DNA from: Letharia columbiana | Lineage: Eukaryota > Ascomycota > Lecanoromycetes > Lecanorales > Parmeliaceae | Length of the DNA stretch: 64,000 nucleotides | Direction: 5' to 3' | Assembly: GCF_014066305.1 (NCBI RefSeq) | Contig: NW_023501039.1 | Location: 496,001 to 560,000 of the forward strand | Part shown: positions 1-11,900 of the stretch, piece after piece | Layout: each line of letters begins with the position of its first letter | Numbering within the stretch: position 1 is the stretch's first letter | The notes under the pieces: generated by a model | The model's database searches: none | Seen by the model: only the letters and a program-made list of their open reading frames with translations | Told to the model about the DNA's origin: nothing | Program-made: the position numbers and the translations under genes

Positions 1-1572
1 CTGCAATGAGCAATCCCATCTTCGGCAGTCACTGGCTGGATGTCTTTTAGGAAAGAGTATACTGGTTCGTGTTGAGAACGCGGGGGGATCCGCGTGTCTG
101 CTCCATATTTGGAGGCCGTTAACTCCTGCGCATTACGAAAGCGGGCTAGGGGTTCGAAAGTCTGTGACTCCAAATGCGAGAGACCCACCTCTTCTAGTGC
201 TTGCTCGAATAATGATTGCGATCCATATCTCAAATTCAAAATGGCTTTCCAAAGTATCGAGATTTCTCGCATACATTGACCGCCACCTATCAAGAGCGCT
301 GATACCTACAGCCTACAAATCTCTCGTCTGGATTCATTGAATCGATAGATACTCCCTGAGAACCCTGCAGTGCTCTTTCCAGTCATTGAGCTCGTCGACA
401 TACTCATCACAATCGATCACACTGATACTGTCCATGATCTCAACCGGCCTTGCATTCCAATGGTCAAGATCCAAGGGCTCTCGATTCTCCAGAATCTCCG
501 CATCCTGGTCGGACAAAACACCCCGCGACCAAGTCTCAATGCGTTCACGACCAATGTCCGGCTCAGTCGACACGTCGTCGCTCCTTCGATCGCCGTCATA
601 GGCAAGGTAGCCGGAATCAGCGTTGAGGCCGTGGGGGTCCGCAGCCGCCTCCAAGACCCGAGCCTTCGCCTTTGCTGTTCTGTATCCCTGTTCGGCAGAA
701 ATCAGATCCCTTGTCAAATTTCGGACGTGCTGGATGTGTTGGTGATCGAAATGGGTCCGGGTGCACTCAGATTCGGCCTCGGCCTGTTGGAAATCCGCCA
801 GCTTCTGTTCGTAATCGGCTTGCCGGTCATCGAATCTGGCTTGGTAGGTCCTCAGCGTGTCATAGCTGTCGATGACATCCATACGGGCCTCTCGGAGCAA
901 TTGCTGTTCCGGAGTAGGCTCGGTGCCCTCGTACATGCTCGGGGCGGATGGACAGGCTCCAGACGAGACAGCGTCATCCACGTCGTGGAGTACAGGTGGA
1001 CTCGCCGGCTCTGGTGGGTCTAGTAAGCATGCTTCGAGCAAAGCTTCTTCGAAGATTCCTTGGGATTGACCTCTTGAAAACTTCAGACTGTTTTCCAGAG
1101 GCACCAATTCGATATTTAGATGGATCTTACGCTCTTCGGCTTCTTGCTGTTTTAATCGCAATATCTCCAAAGCCAGCTGCATCTCTTCCGCCCGTTCTTG
1201 ATACCGCGAATTTCTTATTGTCTCTTTCGCCTTGCCCGCTTTACATGACAAATCGGTGATTTCCGATTCAATCTTTTCAAGCGCTCCATCCTTTCGTTCC
1301 AATGCTAGGATGTCGTGTGTGATTTGATTGAGCGCTGCAACCAAGTTTGGCGTGAGAAGAAGAGCCAGACAGTCCTTGGTGCCATCATTCGCCGAGATGA
1401 TGCGACTTGGTCCAGCGGTATATGGTGGAAGATCCTCCAATCCTTCCGCTTTGGCTGATGACCAGAATGGATGAAGATCCAGTCCTTCCGCGACCAACGA
1501 TGTTTGGTAGTCTGTAGAGTCAGAAACTCCGACAACAGGCTCTTGGGAGTCAGTGCTAACTCCACTGTCCAT
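1..1572 (-). CDS. Coiled-coil protein of unknown function, 3' end beyond the left edge
   Basis: Starts at the ATG at 1572 and runs off the window. Exon 1 is 1572-364 (403 codons); a 58-nt intron (363-306, donor GTTCTC, acceptor CTGTAG) leads in phase 0 to exon 2, which stays open from 305 to base 1, so at least 504 residues are present. Residues about 75-165 and 215-300 are charged and heptad-like (many E, K, Q, R), indicating coiled coil; no enzyme motif is visible. Without splicing, the frame ends at 334 after only 412 residues. I prefer the spliced model because the decayed copy at 2331-2940 preserves the same exon junction and the residues after it (VSALL here, ISAIL there). The donor is weak, so the junction is inferred. 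Function is not recognised. Confidence 0.6.
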
Positions 1573-2330
1573 GGTAGGCGTCGCTATGTTCCGCTCAATA
1601 TATCTGTTGACGCTGTCACTGAAGACTAAGAGGATCTGCCCGAGATTTGATAAAGATGTACTGAGAATTCTCGCTGACTCGAGTATTCATCAAATATTAA
1701 CAGAGCGTGAGCCGGGGAGGTGCAAGGTAATAATTTGATCTTTTTCCAGGGGACTTCCTTGTCCCTTTGACAATTTAGCATCCTTTGTCTAATCTTTGTG
1801 CCACAAGAAAGAAATATCGAAAGCAAAATTCCTCATCAGAAGAATGCCAGATTTCAGAGCATGGGTCTGTTCGACTTGACCCTACCAGCTCTAGAGTGTG
1901 GCTTGTTTTCTGAGATTGTATTGAACGCTCAGTCTTAGGCTGGATCAAACATCGCTTACATGATGCTTCCACCTCTACATACTGTGCTGCTTGGTGTAGG
2001 TCAAGAGAAGAGGAGAGGTTTGGACAGGTGTACAATGAGGAAGAAAGCGCTGTAGTATCCGAAGCGAGAAGAAACGGTCAGAATAAGTGGGAGTAAAGGA
2101 GGAGGCTTCGTCTGATTTCTCGAGGTGCTTGTTGTTCTTTGTCTTTCAGCTGCACCTTGTGACGTCTGACTGAGCTCGAGGGACTGTATCATCTCCTTTC
2201 TTTTCAGCTTTTGAGCCGATCGGTATTCGTAGCCGTTCTTGAAATTAAAAGTAGCAAAAACAGTCCCATCAATTCCCTCTCATACTCAGATGCGATCATG
2301 GCGGTTCAGCATCCTGGCCACCCTAACTTA
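1573..2330. other. Intergenic, no gene seen
   Basis: Separates the coiled-coil gene from its decayed copy. Only short unsupported frames occur. It should contain the promoter of the gene that starts at 1572. Confidence 0.5.
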
Positions 2331-2940
2331 CTGGACGTCTGTCAACAATTCTTCATTTGTGTTGTACTCTGAAACGCATGTCCTGAAAGGACGGCCTTCT
2401 TGCAAAATCGCCGATATCTACAGTCCACAGATCATCCGTCAAGGGAGCATTCATGTTGTTCTCCCTGAGTAGAGTACCCTGCGGTACTCCTTCCATTTCT
2501 GCAAGTCATCGAAATAGTCATTAAAGTCTACTACACTGACACTGTCCATTGGCAAGATTGTCTTTGCGTACCGCTCGTCAAAACTCACGGCTTTATTGCT
2601 TCCTAGCATCTCTGAAGCCTCTTGAGATACTTCAGTTGCCCGGGCTTTGTTGCGCTCTCTGCGTTGCTGAGGATTCACGTCCGGCAAAATCGGCCGCTTC
2701 CCTTTCATCCAGTAGCCATCGTCGTTACAACAGCCATCCTCGAGCTTGTCGAGGTCAATGTAGTTGCCAAGTTAATTCTTCGCAGGCCTCCAGCTCTGCT
2801 TTCTTATATCAGCTCCTCGGTAAGAAGGATCGCCAAACAATCTTTAGAGCCATCGTTTACTGTCCAAATTTGGCCTTCCCCATCGGTGTAGGATGGTTTC
2901 TGTGATGACCCTTCGATGTCTGTTGAAGGTGGATCCTACA
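2331..2940 (-). pseudogene. Decayed tandem copy of the left-edge coiled-coil gene
   Basis: Read on the minus strand, this stretch holds scattered pieces of the neighbouring coiled-coil protein in the same order. Near 2925-2835 it encodes NDGSKDCLAILLTEEL followed by a stop, matching NDGTKDCLALLLTPNL of the intact gene. Near 2545-2470 it encodes MDSVSVVDFNDYFDDLQKWK, matching MDSISVIDCDEYVDELNDWK. After that the exon junction is conserved, followed by ISAIL. The two blocks are about 300 bp apart here and about 930 bp apart in the intact gene, so an internal deletion has occurred in addition to in-frame stops. It lies about 0.8 kb upstream of the intact gene in the same orientation, so tandem duplication followed by decay is the simplest explanation. 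Confidence 0.7.
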
Positions 2941-4235
2941 GGTGTCCCTCTTGGTTTGAAAACGAAAAGCGCTGCCGACAGACCTCGTGTCCTGTCAAGA
3001 ACGGTCATCTCTGATTCTCCTCAGCCACTCTTCCATATTCGCTGGATGTTGAAGATAAATTAGTGACCGAACGTACATGATTCTAGGATGCTTTTGACTC
3101 TTCGCGGGCGTGATGGTCAAGATCAAGAGCAGAGATTTGGGTTGACGATTTGCCGCACCGGCTGGAGCGAGATTGCGAAGACCTGCGGCATGACTGCTGT
3201 GATATTTTTGGTGATGATGTTGCTGATTGCCGAGTGCTGAGAACGTTGACAGACGATTCTTCTGACATACCGCTGGTGCGAGGTCCCATTTTGGCTTTGC
3301 TTACCCACCAATGGCTCATCAGGGATGGAGTCCTGCATCGTGGATAGATAAGCGGCTCATCGTGAGCGACCTATAGACTAGATTCGAAATTTCGGGTGTG
3401 TACTTTGTTGGCAGTGTCTGGACGCGAAAGATGGATGTAATTTTCCAGGGACTTGGATGGTGGGGCTCTCTTGTTCCAAAATCCTTCTACTCGCACAGAC
3501 AGTACAAAGCCAAGTTGCGTTCCCTTCCGCTCATCCGGTCCCTCGCGGATGTGGCCTCGATGTTGGATTGGAAGGGAGTCTGGAAAACGCATCGACGATT
3601 CGATTGATGACACTCTTGTCGAGTAAAGTAAAGTGAAGTTCAGAGGAAAATGAGAGGAGATTTGCTGTTCAGGGAAGGGTACGTAGCTTTGACGCAGAAC
3701 GTAACATTGAAGCCTCAGATTGGTTTTAGCGGAAAGGAGACCAGGCACTGTTGTTTCCTTTTGGATGGACGTATTTTACGTCTGTTTGGTTAGGACCCTT
3801 GAAATGGAATCTCGTCTCCATCACTTGTGTTATATCATTTGATCACTCCTTTCACGTTTTGAAAATTAGTTGAGGGGAATGGATAAATGGCTCTATATTT
3901 TCTTTCGCCCGTTGCTGCCTTTCCAATGCAAAGTCTTCTGACTGCTCTCATGACCCTCGCAAACAAGGAATAACCACTCCCATATGGAGTAAACTGTATA
4001 GAGAAGACCCCAGACGTTTCATGGTACGTCCTTTGGTTTGCCGATCAATTGTCAGTTCCGAAACCGCACCACCCTTGTGGCTCACTCAGCTATCGTAGCG
4101 TCGGCTTCTCGCTCAGTCCTATCACGAGTTGATTTTCAGTAGCATGGGAACAGTCCGATGCTTTCATCTGCATGTCAATCGTCTCCTGTATACTACATTC
4201 AGCATCCTCCCTTCTCGGGTTCGCCTCGCGTATTT
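2941..4235. other. Intergenic, no gene seen
   Basis: Short frames only, on both strands, none with recognisable protein character or convincing splice signals. Confidence 0.4.
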
Positions 4236-4691
4236 TTAGTCCCCTGGCGGCACGGTGCTTTTGCTTGCCTTTTTGTCTCCGACGCTCTTGCCGACTTGGA
4301 ATAATTCGGGCTTTTCATCACAGGCTGACTTTAATCGTAGGGGAAGCTGAAATGGCTCATACGATGGTACTCGGCTCCGTGCCTTCCTTCTCAACCTCTT
4401 CTTGGACCGAAGACGAGGATCATGCCTCTCGTCCTTCCACATACGTCTATAATGCTTGACTCTCGGGTGCGAGAGGCCGCTTTTGAGTTCGATATCTGCG
4501 CTTCTGTCGCCCTTGTCCATGTATGCGAAGATTTTCTTCTTCATTGAATCTCGGACCAAGGACGTACGAAGAGGTAACTCTTTAGCGTGTGATGAAACGC
4601 TGGTGCTAGACTCAACGTCCTCATCGAGTCTCTCCTGTGCGAAGTGCTCGAAAGTCTGCACATTTTGAGGGCCGTTGTAGGATGACGCCAT
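4236..4691 (-). CDS. Hypothetical protein with a homeodomain-like HTH segment
   Basis: Single-exon frame of 151 residues from the ATG at 4691. Residues about 50-90 resemble a helix-turn-helix: a helix ending in IFAYMDKGDRS, then DIELKSGLSHPRVKHYRRMW, which fits helix-turn-recognition-helix spacing with conserved hydrophobic positions. A strongly basic tract (RSKKRLRRKARSR) follows and could serve as a nuclear localisation or DNA-contact segment. I do not recognise a named family. A DNA-binding role is inferred from this segment alone. A small orphan gene is the alternative, and a spurious frame is possible. Confidence 0.5.
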   Translation of the reverse strand: MASSYNGPQNVQTFEHFAQERLDEDVESSTSVSSHAKELPLRTSLVRDSMKKKIFAYMDKGDRSADIELKSGLSHPRVKHYRRMWKDERHDPRLRSKKRLRRKARSRVPSYEPFQLPLRLKSACDEKPELFQVGKSVGDKKASKSTVPPGD

Positions 4692-5038
4692 GGTGAAAAG
4701 CGTCGAGAACAGAGGAAGCGTACGCGTACATATGAACGGGAGTCAAGGAGGAAGACGGTAGGATCGAAGAGGGGAAACGCTGGAGACAAGATCGCGGAAA
4801 CCAAGATCGATCTGGCAGGATAGTTATATTCCAGCACAGGAGAAGACTGGGAAACGCGCTTTGACATCGGCTGGTCGCATCCGCTATTTGCAGAATGTGG
4901 TGTCTCAAGAAGTGCAGGCGAGCATGTAGGAGTAACGGTATCTGCAATTCCAGGGATATCTCGCATTAGTGTATGTATCTTGTATGCAGCTAGCGACGAG
5001 TTGCCCATCGCACCAAGACTTCTGTTGTGGATACAGTG

Positions 5039-5710
5039 CTAGTTCTCTACTGGCAGGTGTGTGGCGACAGCAGGCCGATATGGCTGGTCGGTATCTCCTA
5101 CAGCCACTGAACTCTCGCTCCCACCATCAGGTCCAATCAACCAAATATCCCCCCCAGCCAAGCTCGTCAACGAAATCTCTCCCTTCCTCAACAGCCGAAA
5201 CTTCGCTTCCCTAGATCTCTTCCCCTTGATCATGTACAACCCTAGTCCTTCTATCAAACTGCGAAACTGGCCCAGCGTCAAACGCCCGTCTGTAGTGACC
5301 TTGTAAACCTCTAACGCTATGTCTCCGGTATGCCACGGTGCATATTCATCATCGGGTGTAAGGAGGTCGGCGCCGTGCCGACTGATTAGCGTCTGGATGT
5401 CGTCTTGAGCTCGGGTCAGAAGTTCGTTCAGTTCGGAGATTTCCAGAATGGGGCCAAAGACGCTGAAACTGAGGACAAGGTCGATGTTGGGGATTGGGAA
5501 GATGTCGGAGCTGGTGGGAGGAATGTCAGTACGGGCTGGAAGTTGGATGTGGAGTTGGGGATACGTTGGCTTTGAGAAGTTTGAAGCTGCTGGGTTTTTC
5601 ATGAGGGAGAGAGAAGGGTTGGTCAAGGGTATAGTAGATAAGGCGAAAGCCGTGTGTAGTTGAAGCCATAATTGAAGACAAATGAGCGAAAATTGGATAC
5701 CGGGAAGCAT
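5039..5710 (-). CDS. Putative secreted protein of unknown function
   Basis: Single-exon frame of 223 residues from the ATG at 5710. The N-terminus has a signal-peptide shape: a short start, then a hydrophobic core (IQFSLICLQLWLQL) and a plausible cleavage region near AFALS at residues 20-24. The mature part is mixed alpha/beta in appearance, with a motif-like stretch about residues 125-170 (APWHTGDIALEVYKVTTDGR...LTLGQFRSLIEGL), and has no cysteine pairs. Not recognised as a known enzyme; a conserved secreted fungal hypothetical is the best description. Confidence 0.6.
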   Translation of the reverse strand: MLPGIQFSLICLQLWLQLHTAFALSTIPLTNPSLSLMKNPAASNFSKPTYPQLHIQLPARTDIPPTSSDIFPIPNIDLVLSFSVFGPILEISELNELLTRAQDDIQTLISRHGADLLTPDDEYAPWHTGDIALEVYKVTTDGRLTLGQFRSLIEGLGLYMIKGKRSREAKFRLLRKGEISLTSLAGGDIWLIGPDGGSESSVAVGDTDQPYRPAVATHLPVEN

Positions 5711-6100
5711 GCTCGTATTGGTGCCTTTGCATATACGAGAAGGTCCGAATTAAAAGGAAAGGGAAAGGGTGGACACAACAGCATGAGCGGGCGCATGTAA
5801 AGATATCTCGACCCTTAGTACCCTTGTTCTCCAAATCCGCGATATGCGAATAGCGCCTAAACATTGTTTACTCCAAGTCTAATCATTAGCCTTCGTCATC
5901 GCATAGAGCATACCAGTCCTCCGAGGCCCTCGCAATGGCCCCCAAGCTGGCAAAACACCGCCACCTTTGGTTGCATGGTATCTGTGAAGCGAATTTGCAA
6001 ATCCCCATCCCTTACGATTACGTTGCGCTGGAGCCGGTATGCAGGCGGCAGGCTCTGTAGCACGCTTTGCAGGAATTATCGATGGCTCGTGATGTGGCTT

Positions 6101-6415
6101 CTATGCGGCCTTTGCGCATGCAAAGAAATCACCCCCTTGCATCTCCGCCACGGGCGTGACAGCTACTTCACTGATGGTCACAGTGGGCGCTTTCTTGTCG
6201 TCGTCCGCATGTTTCTCAAGAGGTGATTGTTGCTGTTCTGGTGTGCTGACAGCGTCATTGGTTTCCGCTGCAATTAGCGAATCGTCATCATGCTCGGTGC
6301 CGAGAGAGGTCCTGAAGGGAGCCTTTTTGGGGTTGAGGGCGGCGGCGGCCACGGCAGCGGCCCCAGCGATAACGAAGATGTCGGTTGCGGCTGTGAGAAG
6401 AGTGGAGGGCATCAT
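6101..6415 (-). CDS. Small hypothetical protein with an N-terminal hydrophobic segment
   Basis: Frame of 104 residues from the ATG at 6415. Residues about 5-28 form an alanine-rich hydrophobic stretch (TAATDIFVIAGAAAVAAAAL) that could be a membrane anchor; the rest is acidic and low in hydrophobic residues (HDDDSLIAAETND, EKHADDDKK). No homolog is recognised. The composition is compatible with a real small membrane-anchored protein, but size alone does not exclude chance. Confidence 0.4.
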   Translation of the reverse strand: MMPSTLLTAATDIFVIAGAAAVAAAALNPKKAPFRTSLGTEHDDDSLIAAETNDAVSTPEQQQSPLEKHADDDKKAPTVTISEVAVTPVAEMQGGDFFACAKAA

Positions 6416-7586
6416 GGTGGGTCGCAGAGGATTTGAGGAGGATTCGCTTTGGTGTGCTGAATTTTAGAGTAGTGGTGGGCTTGATACAGCCGACAATTAA
6501 CGACTGATAATCGACGAGACCGTGGCTACGGTTCGAAAGGCAGCAAGATTTTGTGGGGTCTTTTCTTGTTATAAACCCCAAAAGCGGAGGCCAGGCGGGC
6601 AGGATCAGCGCATCATGGCCTGTTTTATGCGCTGTCATGCGGGTGCCAAACAAGGGCCATATAAGTGCCATATAAGTGTCAAAAAACCGCCGCAGCCCAC
6701 CAAGATCCAGACCATCGATTCTTGCTGTTTTCGGGGCTGTTCGCAGACTCGCGCGAAGCATAAGACAGAATTGTTGGCTTCCGTAATTCAGCTGCAGAAG
6801 TGTTGGCGTAATCGGCTGGCTTTAGTCAGATTATCTACCTTCTTCTGGATGTGTGCTAACTCCGTGCTTTTCCTGGCTCGCTAGTCTCCTCGTTGTGGAA
6901 TAGGTCCAGAGCTTTGAGCCGAACACGCATACACTTCGCCTCACATTCACTACGCGGTGCCAACAACAGCGCCCGAGGCGTAGGGTTGCTAACATCGCCT
7001 TCCAGATTAGCGGTAAAAATGCGTTACACAATGCCAGAACAATCCCAGATTTGTTGGTGCTTTCTCTTTTCAATTCTATGGATGAGGCGATATCACAGCA
7101 TTGCAACGTCTGATGCAATGGTGAACATGCTGATGGAGGGCAAAGCGTGGCGGATCTCATTCGTAGAAGCTGTTCACGTGGCATACCGGTTATTATTTCG
7201 AAATTAGCGTCATCGTCTCTGCAGTAGGGATTTGAGGGCTTTTGTGTTCAAGGATACAAGGATCGAGGCCCAGGGACGGTGTGAGAACGTTTGACCATCC
7301 TCGGTCTAGCGACATCGTTTTCTGCAGGCATCTGTCCTGTGTCAATGCTCATGTGACTAGTTGCTCATACTGTTAGCAACTGAAGAGAAGTATGCTAAGT
7401 CAAGAACGGTGAGGATTTCTAAATTTCTCGAAACAAGTCAAAAAGTTTGTGCTCTCTTTCTCGCTGGTGTGTAGATGTTTGGGACCGGACTCTATCATGT
7501 GAACCGAGCTGTTCTGTTAATACAAGCATTATAGTACAGCCCCCACTTGCCCGCTTCCTTGAAGTCAAGAATAGCTGACCTGGCCC
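6416..7586. other. Intergenic, no gene seen
   Basis: About 1.2 kb upstream of the small hypothetical gene and downstream of PUP1. No supported coding exon or RNA gene was found. Confidence 0.4.
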
Positions 7587-8473
7587 TCATGCATCGATAT
7601 CCATCTTCTCCACAACGACTACATCATCATCTGATGATAGCTCATGTACCGTAACGTACTTGCTGATCTCCTCCCTCGTAATGATCTTCTCGTTTAGCAC
7701 AGCCGTGGTACCACGCTTGAACTTGTAATCCCGCTGCTTCAACTCTCGTTGGTTTGGAGTAATATAGTTCCTCATCAGTGTCGTCTTCTCCGCCGTAATC
7801 ACACAAACATCAACATTTGACCCGGACCCCAGATCGTTGAAGATACCAGCTTGAATGGCGTCCGATGTCAGCTTTATAGCCTCTTCCCTAGTCATCTTCT
7901 GCTTCCATTGTGTCTCAAACACCGCCATCGCTGCCAAAGATCCAGATCCCATGGTGACATAAGGGAGCTTGTCGGTACTGCCGTGAGCATGTACGGTGAA
8001 GAGGCCAACCCCTGTCGGATCAACACCAGCAACCACGAGATATGCACCGATGTGGCCTTGGTGTCGGAAAAGGTGTTGCTTCAGCATAGTCATGCACGTG
8101 ACGACGCGGGGTTTGCGGCCTGTTGATAGAGCGTGGAGTTCGAGGTTGGATGAGATGATGGCAGTGGTAAATTCTGTGTCTGCAGCTGTTCCAGCGCCTG
8201 CGCACCATATTTGGGGAGCGATGTAGTGCAATTTCTCGCAGTTCTAGAACGACATGGCTGTCAGCGCAGGATACAGCTCGATCAAGAACGTGGATGCACC
8301 TTGTCTGCTACTATTGGTCCAGATGTAGCTCTTGTATCTGCTGCTATGACGACTCCTCCATCGAATATAGCTCCAACGATCGTTGTACCGGTGCTGGTGG
8401 CTTTTGGTAACTGCACTCCTTGTGCGTGCAGAGCTGCATTGCGGTTGTGGTTGGAGAAGTCGAAGCCAGGCAT
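7587..8473 (-). CDS. PUP1: 20S proteasome subunit beta type 2 (Pup1/PSMB7 family)
   Basis: Two exons, 8473-8300 and 8243-7587, joined in phase 0 across a 56-nt intron, give 276 residues. A 29-residue propeptide ends in Gly29; Thr30 of [20 protein letters not shown] would be the catalytic N-terminal threonine of the mature subunit. The next conserved blocks are [19 protein letters not shown] and [16 protein letters not shown], with the GSGS segment typical of active beta subunits. The beta2 subunit carries the trypsin-like activity of the 20S core. Start choice: the ATG at 8473 gives the MPGFDF beginning usual for fungal Pup1; the longer upstream open frame reads non-family sequence. The C-terminal tail is acidic ([16 protein letters not shown]). 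Confidence 0.97.
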
Positions 8474-8993
8474 GGCGACGGAGGGAAGAAGTATTGACTG
8501 AGGATTGTACACACCAGCTTTTGAGTAGCAAACGGATGCTTTGAGCGTGAAGGCTGTTCTCAGACGAGTCCAAACAGAGAAACCATATGATTCGCTTCTC
8601 GTAATTCTCTTGATTGAATTGGGGTAGTATTGAAGCTGATAGTGAAGTTGACGAGGATGGAGCTGCCTGAGACAAAGACGCGCTAGTTTCACGCCGCCAA
8701 GACCTTCCAAGACCTTCAAAGCGCGACTCACACAAGCTCTCTGTTCACTTCACCCTGTTGACTCGATAAAGCGTCGCAGCCGAGATGTTTGTTACATGAC
8801 AACAATACTTTATGCTACATAAAATAGAGCTTCTATCCTGGACCGTACCTTCAAAATCTTCACCGGGACTCCTGTGTTAGCCCGACGACACTCTTTTACA
8901 GCGCCTCCTCGAACAACGCCTAATGCCAAAATCAACAAACAGACCTCAAGCCGAGAAGTGCGAACAGTCTCTCCGAATTTTGAAAGGGCAAGA
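8474..8993. promoter_or_regulatory. Shared upstream region of PUP1 and NUP159
   Basis: The two genes diverge from this 520-bp interval, so it must carry both promoters. No specific operator is claimed; a proteasome-gene control element was not identified with confidence. Confidence 0.4.
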
Positions 8994-11900
8994 ATGGCGT
9001 TTCGAGCAAGCCCCTCCCCTTTCGGGGTTACTGCTGGAACCTCAAGTAGCTCCCCGATACAACAGGGTCCCGAATTGGAGGAGATATCGACTGAGGTCAG
9101 TTGGCTGTGGCTCTACAGTATCTGATTGGTTCTGACTGCTTGAAAAGGCACTTGGCTTTCAAGCGATCGCAGGTGAAACAAAACTACAATTACTACCATC
9201 CCCGTGGCCCATCGACTCCCTCCCTCCTCCTACCGCTTCGTTACTATCTGTAGCGCCAAAGAAAGGCCTCCTTGCAGCCGCTGGACCCGAGTCAGTTATC
9301 GTAGCCGGCACGGAGTCGGTACGTCAAGGATTTTCTGCAGAAAGCGTAGCGGATGGCACCACCAAACCCTTTACTCCTCAGTTGACCCTCAATGTCGGCA
9401 TGAGGGTGTCACAGGTCGCATTCTCCGCTGATGAAAGCTTCCTTGTGCTATCAGCAGAAAACGGTGGAGGCCTGGCGGTCTACGATGTTCAATCTCTCAT
9501 GCAGGGTTCTACCGAGTCAGCGTTCCAGCTCACCACCAACGGTACTGCTCTTCGCGCTCTATTGCCGAATCCAACACCAGAAAGGGCGGAGCTATTCGCT
9601 GCAGTGTCTACAAACGGGCAATTGTTAATGGCAAACCTCAAATCCCGTGAATTTTTTAGTGGACCTCAAGGTCAGCTCCTGAAAGACGGTGTTAGCTGTG
9701 TTTCATGGAGTGCTCGTGGAAAGCAGCTGATTGCAGGTCTTGGGAATGGGACGTGTTATCAGATGACACCAGAAGGGGAAGGCAAAGCAGAACTCTCTCG
9801 ACCACCTGGCTTGGATGGTGATCAGCATGGTGAAAATCCAAGTGTAGTCGTGCATGAAATAGATGCTGACCTTCTTAGTCTCCTCAATATCTTGGCTTGA
9901 AAACGATGTTTTCCTCATCGCTCATACCCCTTCATCTTCAGATGGTGGGATGATACCTGAAACCACCTATCACCTGGTTACTCGACAGACCAAACCCCAG
10001 ACATCCATGGTATTTCAAAAGCTTCCTGACCCTTGTCCTCCATTTGGGCTCCACCGGTCTCCAGCTTTTCAATTCATGCAGCGCCTAAGGGATTACCCGC
10101 CAAATCTACAGGATATTATAGTCGTAGCGTCTACGACGTCTATAGACATCGGCCTAGTCACCAGATCGAAGACCCCTCTAACGAACGATGCTCCCGCGGA
10201 GAAGGTTACTAGTGTCTTCACAACAACTGCTATGGCCGACGATTCGAGACGTGCCCAAATGCCAATGTCAAAAGATCAGACAGACACTTCTCCCATAGGT
10301 GTCTGCTTTGATCTCTCTAGCAAAGACAAAGTACTGCGCCCGCTGCCCAAGGAGGAATTTGATGCTTCGCAGGGCCCATTACCGGCGCTAATGATATTGA
10401 ACAACGAGGGCGTACTTTCTTCTTGGTGGATAGTATATGCGGAATCCATTAGACAAGGGACTGTCTACCCAGGTTTGGTCGCCGCCGGCGGGCCTCAAAC
10501 AAAGCAACAGCCACAGACCCAAAGGCAGGCCTCGCCATTCGCTAGCGCTGGTACCCAAGCAGCGCCTGCTTTTGGCCCGAGTACTTCTGGAAAGCCATCG
10601 ACCCCAGCGGTCGGCTTTGGCAGCGCATTCAGCAAGCCAGCAACCTCTGCGTTTGGGATGACGAGTTCTCCAATATCCGGTTTCGGTGCTAGCAAGTCTC
10701 AGTCACCGTTCGGAGCGCCAACAGTGACCCCTACCACCTCCCAGAGCGGAGGCTCGACATTTGGACAGCCTTCTTTTGGGTCTTCCACACCAATGGGTAG
10801 CGTGATGGGCGGTACTGGTAGAGGTCCAAACCCCACGGGCGCTGCGGCTTTTGGAACTGCTGGTGGCTTTGGTAACCGTGGTTCCGTATGGGGTACACCG
10901 TCCTCTGGAACAGCAGCGGCTTCGGGTAGCGTTTTCGGGCAGTCTGGCTTTAGTGGCGCCCATCAATCTGCGTTTGGTGCCCCATCCACTGGTAATGCGT
11001 TTGGATCCAACACGCCAGCGATCGCTGCTGCCCCGAATTCTGGAGGCTTTGCATCTTTTGCTGCAAAAACGGGTGGCTTCATGACCGCAGCACCACCTAG
11101 TGCCGCACAGAGTCCATTCGGCAAAAGTGCACAAGGCGCGTCCTTTGGCTCCGGCATGGGCACAGATACGAGCTTTGGAGCAACGTCTAAGAAGGACGCT
11201 GAGGCACCTAAGAGCATTTTCGGGGGCGGTGGCGCTGCTTTCACCCTCGGCACGACTTTTAAAGGAGATGGTCCTCCAGCAAATGAGGCTCCGAAGCCCG
11301 AAGGCAACGAATCCAAGTCGATGTTTGGTGACGGCTTTCGCAGTGCGCTAGGCGATGCACAGAAAGAGGCTGCTACTCCTCACACGAAGGATGCAGAGAT
11401 GGATGAAGACGACAGTGCTCCGGCCCAGAGCGCTCAACCTGATCCTGTGCACAGTTCAACGACAACCCCAGTTGCTAAGCCAACCCCGCCCAAATTCCAA
11501 TTCCCGAGTGTACCACCTTCTACAGGCGGGCTCTTTGGAACGCAAGCTCAAGGCAAGACCACTCCCGCTGCTGTACATAGCAGTCAGCCTTCTAGCTTCA
11601 CCTTTGGAAAACCAACTCCTATTACCACAACGCCAAATGACACGCCCAAAAAGCCTGAACAGCCGATTCGACCTTCTGTGGAGATATCCCCAAAGATCAA
11701 GGAAGAGCCGCATTCGGACGACGATAACATTTCTCCGCTAAATGAAGAAGAGGCTGCTCCTCCCTTAGGCTTTGGTACTCCAAAAACTCCTTCTCCTACA
11801 GGAACCAAGAGTCTCGAGGATCCCGTACCGCCAGAGTCAACGAGTAAGACAAGCTTTGCGCCTGGCGACTCCTCCACTTCCTCTAAATCGTCCGAGGAAG

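Noticed and set aside
370..1023. 217-residue plus-strand frame
   Set aside because: It is antisense to the coiled-coil gene and has no protein character of its own.
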